A stretch of 64,000 bases of DNA from Streptomyces liliifuscus (GTDB taxonomy: Bacteria; Actinomycetota; Actinomycetes; Streptomycetales; Streptomycetaceae), in assembly GCF_016598615.1 (NCBI RefSeq), contig NZ_CP066831.1, positions 9,114,001 to 9,178,000 on the forward strand, read 5' to 3'. The notes under the pieces were generated by a model, which saw nothing but the letters and a program-made list of their open reading frames with translations, did not search any database and had not been told where the DNA came from. Position 1 is the stretch's first letter. The number at the start of each line of letters is the position of its first letter. Positions 42,114 through 50,491 of the stretch are shown piece by piece. Both the position numbers and the translations under genes were made by a program.

Positions 42114-43549
42114 AGGATCGCCCCCGGCGTGTAACCCGCGGCCTCAGGGTGCTGCTTCACGATCTCCTCGATCCGGGCGACGACCGCGGCCACCTGGTCG
42201 GCGGCGGCACCCGTGAAGGACAGCTTGTCGGCCATCAGCGCGTCGAGCCCGGCGCGGTCCAGCGGGATGCGCTCGTCGGCGGCGAGCTTGTCGAGCAGTT
42301 CGTTGCGCTCGGCGCCCTGCTCGCGCATGGCGAGGGCGGAGGCGACGGCGTTCTCCTTGATGGCCTCGTGCGCGACCTCACGGCCGACGCCCGCGCGCAC
42401 CGCGCCCATCAGCACCTTGGTCGTCGCGAGGAAGGGGAGATAGCGGTCCAGCTCACGCGCCACGACGGCCGGGAACGCGCCGAACTCGTCGAGCACGGTC
42501 AGGAACGTCTCCAGCAGACCGTCGAGCGCGAAGAACGCGTCCGGCAGCGCGACCCGGCGCACCACCGAGCAGGACACGTCGCCCTCGTTCCACTGGTCGC
42601 CCGCCAGCTCGCCCGTCATCGAGGCGTAGCCGCGCAGGATCACCATCAGGCCGTTGACGCGCTCGCAGGAGCGGGTGTTCATCTTGTGCGGCATCGCGGA
42701 GGAGCCGACCTGGCCGGGCTTGAAGCCCTCGGTGACCAGCTCGTGCCCGGCCATCAGCCGGATCGTCTTCGCGGTGGACGAGGGCGCCGCGGCCAGCTGC
42801 ACCAGCGCCGTCACGACCTCGTAGTCGAGCGAGCGCGGGTAGACCTGGCCGACGGACGTGAACGCCTGCGAGAAGCCCAGGTGCCGGGCGATCCGCTGCT
42901 CCAGGTCCGCGAGCTTGGCCGCGTCCCCGCCCAGCAGGTCCAGCATGTCCTGGGCCGTGCCCACCGGACCCTTGATGCCGCGCAGCGGGTAGCGGGCGAG
43001 CAGCTCCTCGACCCGGCCGTACGCGACGAGCAGCTCGTCGGCCGCGGTCGCGAAACGCTTGCCGAGGGTCGTCGCCTGCGCCGCCACGTTGTGCGAGCGC
43101 CCCGCCATGACCAGCTCGCCGTACTCGCCGGCGAGCTTGCCCAGGCGGGCCAGGACGGCGACCGTTCGGTCGCGCATCAGCTCCAGGGAGAGCCGGATCT
43201 GCAGCTGCTCGACGTTCTCGGTGAGGTCCCGGGACGTCATGCCCTTGTGCACGTGCTCGTGCCCGGCGAGGTCGTTGAACTCCTCGATCCGCGCCTTCAC
43301 GTCGTGCCGCGTGACCTTCTCGCGCTCGGCGATCGAGGCCAGGTCGACCTGGTCGAGCACGCGCTCGTAGTCGGCGAGCGCGGCCTCCGGCACCTCGATC
43401 CCGAGGTCCTTCTGGGCCCGCAGCACGGCGAGCCAGAGCTGACGCTCCAGCTTCACCTTCTGCTCGGGGGACCACAGCGTGGCGAGCTCGGCCGAGGCAT
43501 AGCGGCCGGCGAGGACGTTCGGGATACGGGGCTTTGCGGGCGCAGTCAC
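42110..43549 (-). CDS. purB: Adenylosuccinate lyase
   Basis: 479 residues. Fumarase/aspartase superfamily hallmarks: VHKGMTSRDLTENVEQLQIR, MAGRSHNVAAQATTLGKRF, GIKGPVGTAQDML and the signature loop GQVGSSAMPHKMNTRSCERV with the catalytic Ser. It converts SAICAR to AICAR and adenylosuccinate to AMP in purine synthesis. The start is the GTG at 43549 (TAPAKPRIPNVLAGRYAS); the frame continues upstream without support. The mug gene follows with a 4-nt overlap. Confidence 0.97.
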   Translation of the reverse strand: MTAPAKPRIPNVLAGRYASAELATLWSPEQKVKLERQLWLAVLRAQKDLGIEVPEAALADYERVLDQVDLASIAEREKVTRHDVKARIEEFNDLAGHEHVHKGMTSRDLTENVEQLQIRLSLELMRDRTVAVLARLGKLAGEYGELVMAGRSHNVAAQATTLGKRFATAADELLVAYGRVEELLARYPLRGIKGPVGTAQDMLDLLGGDAAKLADLEQRIARHLGFSQAFTSVGQVYPRSLDYEVVTALVQLAAAPSSTAKTIRLMAGHELVTEGFKPGQVGSSAMPHKMNTRSCERVNGLMVILRGYASMTGELAGDQWNEGDVSCSVVRRVALPDAFFALDGLLETFLTVLDEFGAFPAVVARELDRYLPFLATTKVLMGAVRAGVGREVAHEAIKENAVASALAMREQGAERNELLDKLAADERIPLDRAGLDALMADKLSFTGAAADQVAAVVARIEEIVKQHPEAAGYTPGAIL

Positions 43550-43603
43550 GTGTACGGAGTTTACCCGGCGTCCATGGAGGTCCCGGACCGTCCATACAGT
43601 CCA

Positions 43604-43640
43604 GAGAGCGCAGGTCGCGTGCACTCCGAACTGCGCTCTC
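43604..43640. repeat. Inverted repeat upstream of purB at the island edge
   Basis: GAGAGCGCAG (43604-43613) and CTGCGCTCTC (43631-43640) are perfect inverted copies 17 bp apart. They could be a regulatory site for purB or arms of an old recombination site. Confidence 0.45.
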
Positions 43641-43655
43641 CGGTGGGTCTGTGAG

Positions 43656-43667
43656 ACGTGTGTGAGA
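43656..43667. repeat. 12-bp direct repeat, left copy (possible att remnant)
   Basis: ACGTGTGTGAGA here is identical to 50954-50965, which lies in the last codons of the decayed integrase. The two copies bracket the accessory island. A match of this length at both edges is suggestive of an attachment core but is short. Confidence 0.35.
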
Positions 43668-43679
43668 CGGCCGCCGCCG

Positions 43680-43850
43680 TCAGGACTCGACGGCCAGTAC
43701 GATCCGGCGGACTTGCTGACGGGTGTAGCCCGTGGCCTCACAGATGTCCTTCTGCGCCACGCCATCCGCGTCGGCCTGCCTGATCGCCACCGCGAGCTCC
43801 TGTCGCAAGATCTCGGCTCGCTGCTCGGCATCTCTGAACCGCTTCGCCAT
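43680..43850 (-). CDS. Small putative DNA-binding protein
   Basis: 56 residues. It begins AKRFRDAEQRAEILRQELAV and ends with a helix-turn-helix-like pattern AQKDICEATGYTRQQVRRIV. The size and motif suggest a small regulator, but the family is not recognised. A GTG at 43874 would add eight residues; neither start has a ribosome site. It lies next to the transposase remnant and may belong to the mobile island. Confidence 0.45.
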   Translation of the reverse strand: MAKRFRDAEQRAEILRQELAVAIRQADADGVAQKDICEATGYTRQQVRRIVLAVES

Positions 43851-43931
43851 CTGCGCCAGTGATCGCTTATCCACGGTCGCCAGGAGGATCGGCCTCAACC
43901 CCGCCGCCACGGCCCGGACCAAGCGGACCGT

Positions 43932-44057
43932 CGCCGGGCATGGCTGCACCAGTTCAAGCGGCTCCGAATCACCTACGAGCGGCGGGCGGATCTCCACCGG
44001 GGCTTCCTCGAACTGGCCTGCAGTCTGATATGCCTCCGGAGCGCAGCCAGCGGGTGA
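43932..44057 (+). pseudogene. C-terminal remnant of an IS5-type transposase
   Basis: This frame reads RRAWLHQFKRLRITYERRAD and LHRGFLELACSLICLR before a TGA. That is the usual end of IS4/IS5-family DDE transposases (a conserved WLH-F-RLRI-YERR-D-H pattern). No start, DDE residues or terminal repeats remain. It marks past transposition at the left edge of the island. Between here and the operon promoter (44058-44308) nothing recognisable is seen. Confidence 0.75.
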
Positions 44058-44308
44058 GAGGGTCGGACGGCCGCGAAGAGCATCAGGACGAGGGCGATGG
44101 CTCCGAATGCAGCGTGGGCGGTGACCACGGGCAGGTGGCACATCGAGGCTTACTGACCTCCCAGAACGGGAGAACGAGCCAGATGCGGCAACCACAGCAT
44201 CGTCCGTACCCGGCCGGAGCGGAGGCCCGCCCCTACATCGCATCAGGGATGAACCGCTGCCTGCCGGCCATCGTTTCGCAGGCCTTTCGGAAGGTCCATC
44301 ATGGGGTC

Positions 44309-44361
44309 CTGACAGTCGCCAGCCCGTCCCGTAAGCTTCCGACTACGGTGTGCCACCGTAG
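44309..44361 (+). promoter_or_regulatory. Promoter and operator of the DUF4365/HerA operon
   Basis: CTGACA (44309-44314) and TAAGCT (44332-44337) are separated by exactly 17 bp, a good -35/-10 pair. The expected start near 44344 lies inside a perfect palindrome CTACGGTG-TGC-CACCGTAG (44343-44361), which ends 19 bp before the first start codon. A repressor bound here would block initiation. The winged-helix-like protein encoded third in the operon is a candidate. Confidence 0.65.
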
Positions 44362-44380
44362 GGGGACATTGGGGGCTTTC

Positions 44381-44884
44381 GTGCTCGATGCGAAGCAGCA
44401 TCAGGGCAAGTTCGGCGAAGACTACGTCCGTGTGCTGGCTTCTGCGGCAGGGCTGATCGTCCTGCAAGGCGATCTCGACGCGGACGGGGTCGACCTCGGG
44501 TTCCGCGCCACCGGCCGCTACGGACGGACGCTGTCACCCACTGTCGAGGCTCAGATCAAGACATGGTCGGCGCCGTTCGTGTCGTCCGGTCACCTGAACT
44601 ACCGCGGGCTCAATGAGTGGCAGTTCAACAGGCTCGCCGGTCCCGACTTCACCGTGCCCCGGTTTCTGTTCGTCATCTGTGTCCCCGCCGACAACCAGGC
44701 GTACGCGGCCATGAGCACCGACGGTGTGATGCTCCGTCACCTCGGCTACTTCGTCTCGCTTCGCTGCGAGGAGCCGATCAAGGACCCCGACCGTCGCCGA
44801 AGGCGTCCGGTCAGAGTTCCGACAGCGAACGTGCTCACCGCCGCTTCACTGCGCCGGCTCGCCGAGACGCAGTCCGACTGGTAG
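44381..44884 (+). CDS. DUF4365 protein, PD-(D/E)xK nuclease-like
   Basis: 167 residues. The DUF4365 pattern is clear: KFGEDYVRVLASAAGLIVLQ with Glu13, DADGVDLGF with Asp38, and VEAQIKT with Glu56, Gln58 and Lys60. The order E, D, ExQxK is that of PD-(D/E)xK-type nucleases, such as those in restriction and Holliday-junction enzymes. The middle has LNEWQFNRLAGPDFTVPRFL. The GTG start is preceded by GGGGG and lies just downstream of the palindromic operator. First gene of a four-gene operon with a HerA-like ATPase, an arrangement typical of phage-defence loci. Nuclease activity is inferred. Confidence 0.8.
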   Translation: MLDAKQHQGKFGEDYVRVLASAAGLIVLQGDLDADGVDLGFRATGRYGRTLSPTVEAQIKTWSAPFVSSGHLNYRGLNEWQFNRLAGPDFTVPRFLFVICVPADNQAYAAMSTDGVMLRHLGYFVSLRCEEPIKDPDRRRRRPVRVPTANVLTAASLRRLAETQSDW

Positions 44885-44892
44885 GGGAACCG

Positions 44893-45978
44893 ATGACGAT
44901 TCCGCTGAAGGTCGACGACATCGCCAGTTATCTGGCGGAAACGGGCTGGGAGCGGGATCCGCAGGGCTGGCGCGGAGCGAGTGTGTGGCAACACCCGGGC
45001 GACTACGAGGTGTTGGTACCCGCTCGCGACGGCATGGGCGACAGCGACCGCCGATTACGGGAGATCCTGCGCTGTCTGTGCGCGCTGGAAGACCGGCCGG
45101 CGAGCGACATCGCCCTGGAGATCGCCAGACCGCAGCTGGACAAGCAGTCCTTCCGCACGTTTCCCGTCGGCCACGACCCCGGCTACACCTCGCTGCTGCT
45201 GGGTACGAAGACGGTGCTGGGTGTCCGCAACCTTCTGACGGCGGCGGCGCGCACCGTCGTGCAGGGTCCGCACTTCACCTTCGCCGGCCGGCAACCGGGC
45301 GTGGTGGGCGACCTCTTGCGCGCAGCCGAACTCGGCCCCTCCCGTGCCGGGAGCTACGTCGTCGAGATCCGGGTGGCGGCGGACGCGACGGTCCGAACCC
45401 CGAGCGGGGAGCAGGTCACCGGTCGGGCCGTGCTGGTCCAGATGCTTGAGGCGGTGAGCGCGGCCCAGGCAGCCGTGGCGGCGGACACGCCCGCCGCCTT
45501 CGACGAGACCGTCACGGCCGGCGTCTCCGCGGATCTGTGCAAGGCGCTCAGTGAACTCTCCGGCCACGACCGGAGCGAGCCCTTCGAGATCGGCTTCCGG
45601 TGGGCGCGCTCGCAGCCACTCGATGTGCCGTCACACGTCGTCGCGTTCCCGGAGACCTCCGGATCACTTCTGCGCGCCGCGTCCCTGCGGCTTCGCGGCC
45701 TCAACGCCACCGGTGCCGCCACGGTCTCCGGTGTGGTCGAGGGGTTGCACGACGACTCCTCCGGCATCGACCGGTGGCGGATCAAGGTCCGCGGTGAGCT
45801 GCGCACCGAGCACGCCGAACTGGTCGGGAAGGTCGTCTGGGTGCGGCTCCCGGACCAGGCCTCGTACGACCGTGCGATCACCGCGCATCGGGAACGGCAG
45901 GTGATCACCGTCATGGGCGAGTTGTCTAGCACGACCGGCCGGGTGGAATTGGTGCCCGGGCGGGGGTTCGACATCTGA
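44893..45978 (+). CDS. Operon protein 2, unknown, with OB-like C-terminal domain
   Basis: 361 residues; starts 8 nt after the DUF4365 stop with AGGGGA as ribosome site. The N-terminal part (DDIASYLAETGWERDPQGWR, SVWQHPGDYEVLVPARDG) recalls a small alpha/beta domain. The middle is helical (MLEAVSAAQAAVAADTPAAF). The last 90 residues alternate strands as in an OB fold: ATVSGVVEGLHDDSSGIDRW, RIKVRGEL, KVVWVRLPDQASYDRAITAH, RQVITVMGELSSTTGRVEL. An OB domain would suit nucleic-acid binding. No named family is recognised, and its conserved place between the nuclease-like and ATPase genes is the main clue. Confidence 0.75.
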   Translation: MTIPLKVDDIASYLAETGWERDPQGWRGASVWQHPGDYEVLVPARDGMGDSDRRLREILRCLCALEDRPASDIALEIARPQLDKQSFRTFPVGHDPGYTSLLLGTKTVLGVRNLLTAAARTVVQGPHFTFAGRQPGVVGDLLRAAELGPSRAGSYVVEIRVAADATVRTPSGEQVTGRAVLVQMLEAVSAAQAAVAADTPAAFDETVTAGVSADLCKALSELSGHDRSEPFEIGFRWARSQPLDVPSHVVAFPETSGSLLRAASLRLRGLNATGAATVSGVVEGLHDDSSGIDRWRIKVRGELRTEHAELVGKVVWVRLPDQASYDRAITAHRERQVITVMGELSSTTGRVELVPGRGFDI

Positions 45979-46008
45979 CCGGATTTCGGCTCATCGAGGA
46001 GGGGCACT

Positions 46009-46620
46009 GTGCCGACGGAGTTGACTGTACGGGATCATGCATCGCTGTTCGCCCTGATGGTGGTCGCACGGCCGGTGACCAACCGTGAACTGCGCGAACT
46101 CGCCGGACTGGAGATCACCGCGGCGGTGCGACGGCGAGTGAACGAGGATGCCGAGCGGATCGTGACCAGGAAGCCCGGTGCGGTCAACACGCACCAGCTC
46201 ACGTCCGCGGGCCGGACCTGGTGCGAGTCCGCTCTGGTGGCCGGACGCCCGGACGGAGCGAAGTTTCCGGCCGGGGTGCTCTACGCGGTGCTGGACAACG
46301 TCGGACAGTACCTGGCCCGCTCCGGCACCAAGTTCGGCGAGTTCTTCCAGCCCGACGTCGAGGACTGGATCCGCGCGGTCTACACGGAACTCACCGTCCG
46401 CCGGAAACCGGGCAGCTGGGTCAGGCTGTCGGCGCTGCGCCCATGGCTGGAGAACCTGCCGCGAGGGGCCGTCGACGCCGAACTCGACCGGATGATCGAG
46501 CAGCCCGACGTACAGCTGATGGGCGAACTCAACCAGCGCACGCTCAGCGACGAGGACCGCAGAGCCGCCCTCGACATCGGCGGCGAACCCCGCCACCTGC
46601 TGCGGATCGGACCGGCGTGA
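46009..46620 (+). CDS. Operon protein 3, winged-helix-like
   Basis: 203 residues from a GTG; GAGGAGGGG precedes it. The N-terminal 75 residues look like a winged helix: HASLFALMVVARPVTNRELR, ELAGLEITAAVRRRVNEDAE, then a wing with NTHQLTSAGRTWCESAL. The C-terminal half is helical, with WIRAVYTELTVRRKPGSWVR and a second possible helix-turn-helix before IEQPDVQLMGELNQRTL. It could be a DNA-binding adaptor for the ATPase or the repressor of the operon palindrome. Its stop overlaps the ATPase start (GTGA at 46617). Confidence 0.72.
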   Translation: MPTELTVRDHASLFALMVVARPVTNRELRELAGLEITAAVRRRVNEDAERIVTRKPGAVNTHQLTSAGRTWCESALVAGRPDGAKFPAGVLYAVLDNVGQYLARSGTKFGEFFQPDVEDWIRAVYTELTVRRKPGSWVRLSALRPWLENLPRGAVDAELDRMIEQPDVQLMGELNQRTLSDEDRRAALDIGGEPRHLLRIGPA

Positions 46621-49600
46621 ACGGGGAACTCGCCGCCCTGGAGACGCTGTACATCAACACCGCGCTGACCCCGGAAGAAATCTGGACACCGGTGACCTCC
46701 TACCACGTCGACGGCCTTCATCCCGAGGTGTTCCGCCGGCTGGGGAGGGCGATCAGCGCCGTCGAGCGCGCCCACTCGCCGGTTGCGGCCGTGGTGCGTG
46801 GCGAGAGCGGTTCGGGCAAGACGCATCTGCTCGGCTGGACCCGCCACGAGATCCAGCAGCGCGGCGGCTCCTTCTTCTACATCAAGCTCGTCACCGGCCG
46901 GAACTTCTGGGAAAGCGCCGCTGACAGTCTCGTCGACAGTCTCTACCGGCAGGACGAGGGCGGCCAGGAACAACTCATCCGCCTCCTCGACGAGCTTGCG
47001 CGCCAGGCTCGCCTCGACACGGACACCCATACCGCCGTCACCGGCCGGCGCGAGTTGACGCGCGCCCATGTCGACGCGTTCGTTCGGGGGATCCGGAGCA
47101 TCGACCGTCAGGTGGGCAACGAGGCCGCGGACACGGCCCGCGCGCTGGCGCTCATAGCCTCCACCGGCGATCCCGTGGAGATCGGCAGGGCCTACTTCGC
47201 GCTCAACGACGACGACGGGGACAAGCGTGCCGCCTGGGGGATGTCGCCGGGCGGGCGACAGGCCCAACTCGTCCTCCGCGATCTGACGCGCCTGTTCGCC
47301 CTGGCCGGACCGCTGGTGTTCGCCTTCGACCAGCTCGACACCCTGGTGTCCGCCGCGGAGACGTCGTCGCTGACGTCGGCCCCTTCCGGCGAGGGCCGGG
47401 CCGCGAAGCGGCTGAGCGGTGAGATCGCCAGCGGCTTGATGGAACTGCGGGAGGAAGCTCGCCGGACCCTGATGGTCGTGGCGTGCCACGAGGACACCTG
47501 GGAGCAGATTTCCCGGGAGGCGGTCCGGTCCGCCCTGGACCGGTTCGAGGTTCTGCCGACGCTCGGCGCGATTCCCGACGAGGCCACCGCCGCCGCCATC
47601 GTCAGCAGCCGCTTTCGGGCCTACTACGAAGAGGTGGGGTTCGCTCCGCGGTATCCCACCTGGCCGGTCACCTCCGCGGCGCTGGCCGAAGCCCCACACC
47701 GTTACACCGCACGGCGGCTGCTCATCCGGGTCCAGAAGCACATCGAGGCGTGTCTGCAGACCGGCACGGTGGCCGAACTGATCTCCTTGGCAGGCGCAGA
47801 GCCCACGGCAGCCGCACCGCCCGCACCGGCGAGGGCCGTCAACCTGAGCACCCTCACGGAGCACTTCGACAAGCTCCGTGCCGAAGCGGACGACCTCGGG
47901 CCGCTCGACCCCACGACCGAGGACGGGTTGATGCCCGCCCTGCTGGGCGCGGGGCTGCGGAGTCTGGTCAGGGAACTGGGCGCCGACGAGACGCGGTTCT
48001 CCATCGAGACCGACTTCGGCCGCAAGGCGGCGTTGCACGCCCGGTTGCGCTATGTCGTGGACGAGGCCAGCGAGAACGAATTCCACTGGTCCTTCCGGGC
48101 GATCGCCGCGAACAACGCCATCGCCGCCCAGAACCGGATCCGGAACGCGGCCGTGGAGGCCGGCCTGACGGCCGACCTGGCGAGCCGCCGGCTGATCCTG
48201 CTGCGGAACATGCCGTACCCGACCGGCCCCAAGACCAAGGGCATCAAGGACGACTTCGAGGCGCGGGGCGGCGTGTCGTTACCGATCGGCGCCGCCGACC
48301 TCCGGACCCTGGCCGCCCTCCAGGCCATGCTCGACGACCGTACGTCAGGCCTGGACGAATGGCTGCGACAGGAGCGCCCCGCTTCCCGCATCGAGGTCTT
48401 TGCGCCGGTGCTGGGAGACTTACGGCAGCATCTCGGCATCGCGACCACGGAAGTCGGCTCCAGGGTGGCGGCGGATGGGGCGGGCATACCGGAGGACGCC
48501 GAGCCCGCTCGTACCGAAATCGTCGTCGGAACCACGGTCCGGGGCGGCCGTTCGTTTGGGGTACCCATGGAACGACTCCGGATGCACACCGCGGTGGTGG
48601 GCGCGGCGGGATCGGGCAAGACGGTCCTGATCAAGCGACTTGTGGAGCAGTGCGCTCTGCGCGGCGTCTCGGCGATCGTGCTCGATCCGAACGATGACCT
48701 CGCACGGCTCGGCGACTCCTGGTCGCGCCCGCCGAAGGGTTGGACGGACGACCATGACCGCGAGGCACGACGCTATTTCGCGGATGTCGAAGTGGTGGTG
48801 TGGACACCGGGTCTGAACCGGGGACGTCCGATCTCCTTCCACCCGCTTCCCGATTTCGGTCCCGTCCTTGACGACGAGGACGACTTCCCCCGTCTGGTCA
48901 GGTCGACCGTGACCTCACTCGCGCCACATGCCGGTGTACGCGGCAGCAGTGCTCGCGCGACCCAACAGCTGGGGGTCCTCAAACGCGCCCTCGAACGGTA
49001 CGCACGCGACGGCGGCAAGACCCTGGCCGGCTTCGTCGAGCTGCTCGCCGAGCCCCCGAGCGACATCGTGAACAGCCGGACCAGTCGCTTCGCGGTTCAG
49101 ATGGCGGACACGCTGGAAGCCGCGATGGAGACCGACCCGCTGTTCGGGGAGTCCGGCGCACCCGCCGATCCCGGCATGCTCCTGATCCCGTCGCCGGGGA
49201 AGGCCGCCCGTATCTCGGTGATCAGCTTCATCGGACTGTCCGGTGACGGACCGGCCCAATTCGTCAGCCGCCTCCAGGCGACCTTGTTCTCATGGTTCAG
49301 GGCACACCCGGTCGGTGACCGTGCCCTGGGCGGGCTGCTGGTGATGGACGAGGCGCAGAACTTCGTGCCCTCCGGTGCATCGAATCCGAGTACGGAGAGC
49401 ACGGTCGAACTCATCCGCCAGATACGCAAGTACGGACTCGGGATAGTCCTCGCCTCACAGCTCCCGAGGGGGATCCACAACCAGGCGCTGGGCAACACCG
49501 TGAACCAGTTCATCGGCCGACTCATAGGACCCGCCCACATCGAGGCCGCCCAGACCATGGCCCGGGCGCGGAACGCGGTTCTCGACAACCTCGCCGGTCT

Positions 49601-49733
49601 CAAGGCCGGCATGTTCAACGCCGCGAGCGAGGGAACCGGATTCAGCAAGATCGAGGTGCCGATCTGCCTCAGTCACCACGATGTGCCGCTCAAGGAGGAC
49701 GAGATCGTCGAGCGAGCCCGCCGGGGTACCTGA
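46617..49733 (+). CDS. Double P-loop ATPase: AAA/STAND-like module fused to HerA/DUF87 translocase
   Basis: 1038 residues with two complete ATPase modules. Module 1: Walker A VVRGESGSGKTHLLGW (near 61-69), Walker B LVFAFDQLDTLV (near 235), arginine-rich follow-up LREEARRTLMVVACHEDTW. Module 2 is of the HerA/FtsK/VirB4 type: VVGAAGSGKTVLIKRLVEQC (near 661), AIVLDPNDDLARLGD, Walker B GGLLVMDEAQNFV (near 908) and LASQLPRGIHNQALGNTVN. HerA-type hexamers pump DNA and pair with nucleases in repair and in many anti-phage systems. Here the partner would be the DUF4365 protein. The GTG start overlaps the preceding stop. Last gene of the operon. Confidence 0.88.
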   Translation: MNGELAALETLYINTALTPEEIWTPVTSYHVDGLHPEVFRRLGRAISAVERAHSPVAAVVRGESGSGKTHLLGWTRHEIQQRGGSFFYIKLVTGRNFWESAADSLVDSLYRQDEGGQEQLIRLLDELARQARLDTDTHTAVTGRRELTRAHVDAFVRGIRSIDRQVGNEAADTARALALIASTGDPVEIGRAYFALNDDDGDKRAAWGMSPGGRQAQLVLRDLTRLFALAGPLVFAFDQLDTLVSAAETSSLTSAPSGEGRAAKRLSGEIASGLMELREEARRTLMVVACHEDTWEQISREAVRSALDRFEVLPTLGAIPDEATAAAIVSSRFRAYYEEVGFAPRYPTWPVTSAALAEAPHRYTARRLLIRVQKHIEACLQTGTVAELISLAGAEPTAAAPPAPARAVNLSTLTEHFDKLRAEADDLGPLDPTTEDGLMPALLGAGLRSLVRELGADETRFSIETDFGRKAALHARLRYVVDEASENEFHWSFRAIAANNAIAAQNRIRNAAVEAGLTADLASRRLILLRNMPYPTGPKTKGIKDDFEARGGVSLPIGAADLRTLAALQAMLDDRTSGLDEWLRQERPASRIEVFAPVLGDLRQHLGIATTEVGSRVAADGAGIPEDAEPARTEIVVGTTVRGGRSFGVPMERLRMHTAVVGAAGSGKTVLIKRLVEQCALRGVSAIVLDPNDDLARLGDSWSRPPKGWTDDHDREARRYFADVEVVVWTPGLNRGRPISFHPLPDFGPVLDDEDDFPRLVRSTVTSLAPHAGVRGSSARATQQLGVLKRALERYARDGGKTLAGFVELLAEPPSDIVNSRTSRFAVQMADTLEAAMETDPLFGESGAPADPGMLLIPSPGKAARISVISFIGLSGDGPAQFVSRLQATLFSWFRAHPVGDRALGGLLVMDEAQNFVPSGASNPSTESTVELIRQIRKYGLGIVLASQLPRGIHNQALGNTVNQFIGRLIGPAHIEAAQTMARARNAVLDNLAGLKAGMFNAASEGTGFSKIEVPICLSHHDVPLKEDEIVERARRGT

Positions 49734-49910
49734 GCGGTCGTGAGGTGGTGAGCGCGTCCTGGCCCGTACCGAAACCCTGACCTGCACAGATAGGGTCGCC
49801 ATGGCGCTTGAGCCGTCATACCCCGCACGGGGTTGAAGGCGCGCTGGTCGAAAGTGTGTGTGGGGGTGTCACAAGCAGGGGAGCAGCCGGTGCAGGTTCT
49901 CGTCGATACG

Positions 49911-50147
49911 CTACGCAGGGATGGCGCTGTAGCCGAACATTAAGCCCACCGATCGGGGTACGGATCTGGCGACCATGTGGGAGAGCGGATCGACGGGGAC
50001 CCTCATGGCCAGGGCCGCCCGACGCGCGATCGTCACGTCGAAGGCCTCGCCCTCTGGGTCCGTGGTGCCGACCGCCAGGGGAGCCGTGCCGTCGTGCAAC
50101 AGGGCGGCGGTGTGCAAGCCAGCGGCCGGCGACCTGGACCTGGCCAT
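49911..50147 (-). pseudogene. C-terminal remnant of a MocR-type regulator
   Basis: The frame encodes AAGLHTAALLHDGTAPLAVG, then VPVDPLSHMVARSV and GLMFGYSAIPA at the stop. This resembles the end of MocR/PdxR regulators (AGLH...P, GYA-IP). No aminotransferase core or DNA-binding domain remains upstream. Short and degenerate, so identification is tentative. The flanks 49734-49910 and 50148-50491 show nothing recognisable. Confidence 0.5.
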
Positions 50148-50491
50148 CCTGACCTGCGTGCTGGCGGCTTCTTACATGCCTGGCAGCGGGCACAAGCGCG
50201 CTGCATCGGCCGCTGAGGACAGCCACTTGGAACTACAAACGCGCTATACCTGTGCCCCCGCAGAGCCTCTGTGTTGTCTTACGCTGGGGCCTTCCCTCCT
50301 GTCGTTGCGGAGTTGGCCACGAGGGTCGGTGAGCGTGCTGCGCCGATATGGAGTCGTACGCGCAGGGTCTCGGCGGAGATCGGCCGCTCGTGCTGTTGCC
50401 AGGGTTCGGAGTCTTCTCGCCGGGTCCGTGATCTCTTGCTTCTCCCAACCGATCCGAGGCCGCAGCACAGGCAGGGTGGCCGCTTCGTCCA

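Noticed and set aside
43550..43680. tRNA gene as attachment site for the island
   Set aside because: No cloverleaf, anticodon stem or TTC-loop consensus could be read on either strand here or near 51 kb.
44381..49733. Assigning the operon to BREX, DISARM, Dnd/Ssp or Pgl
   Set aside because: No methyltransferase, PglZ phosphatase, sulfur-transfer or cysteine desulfurase gene lies in the operon; only HerA-like ATPase logic is shared.
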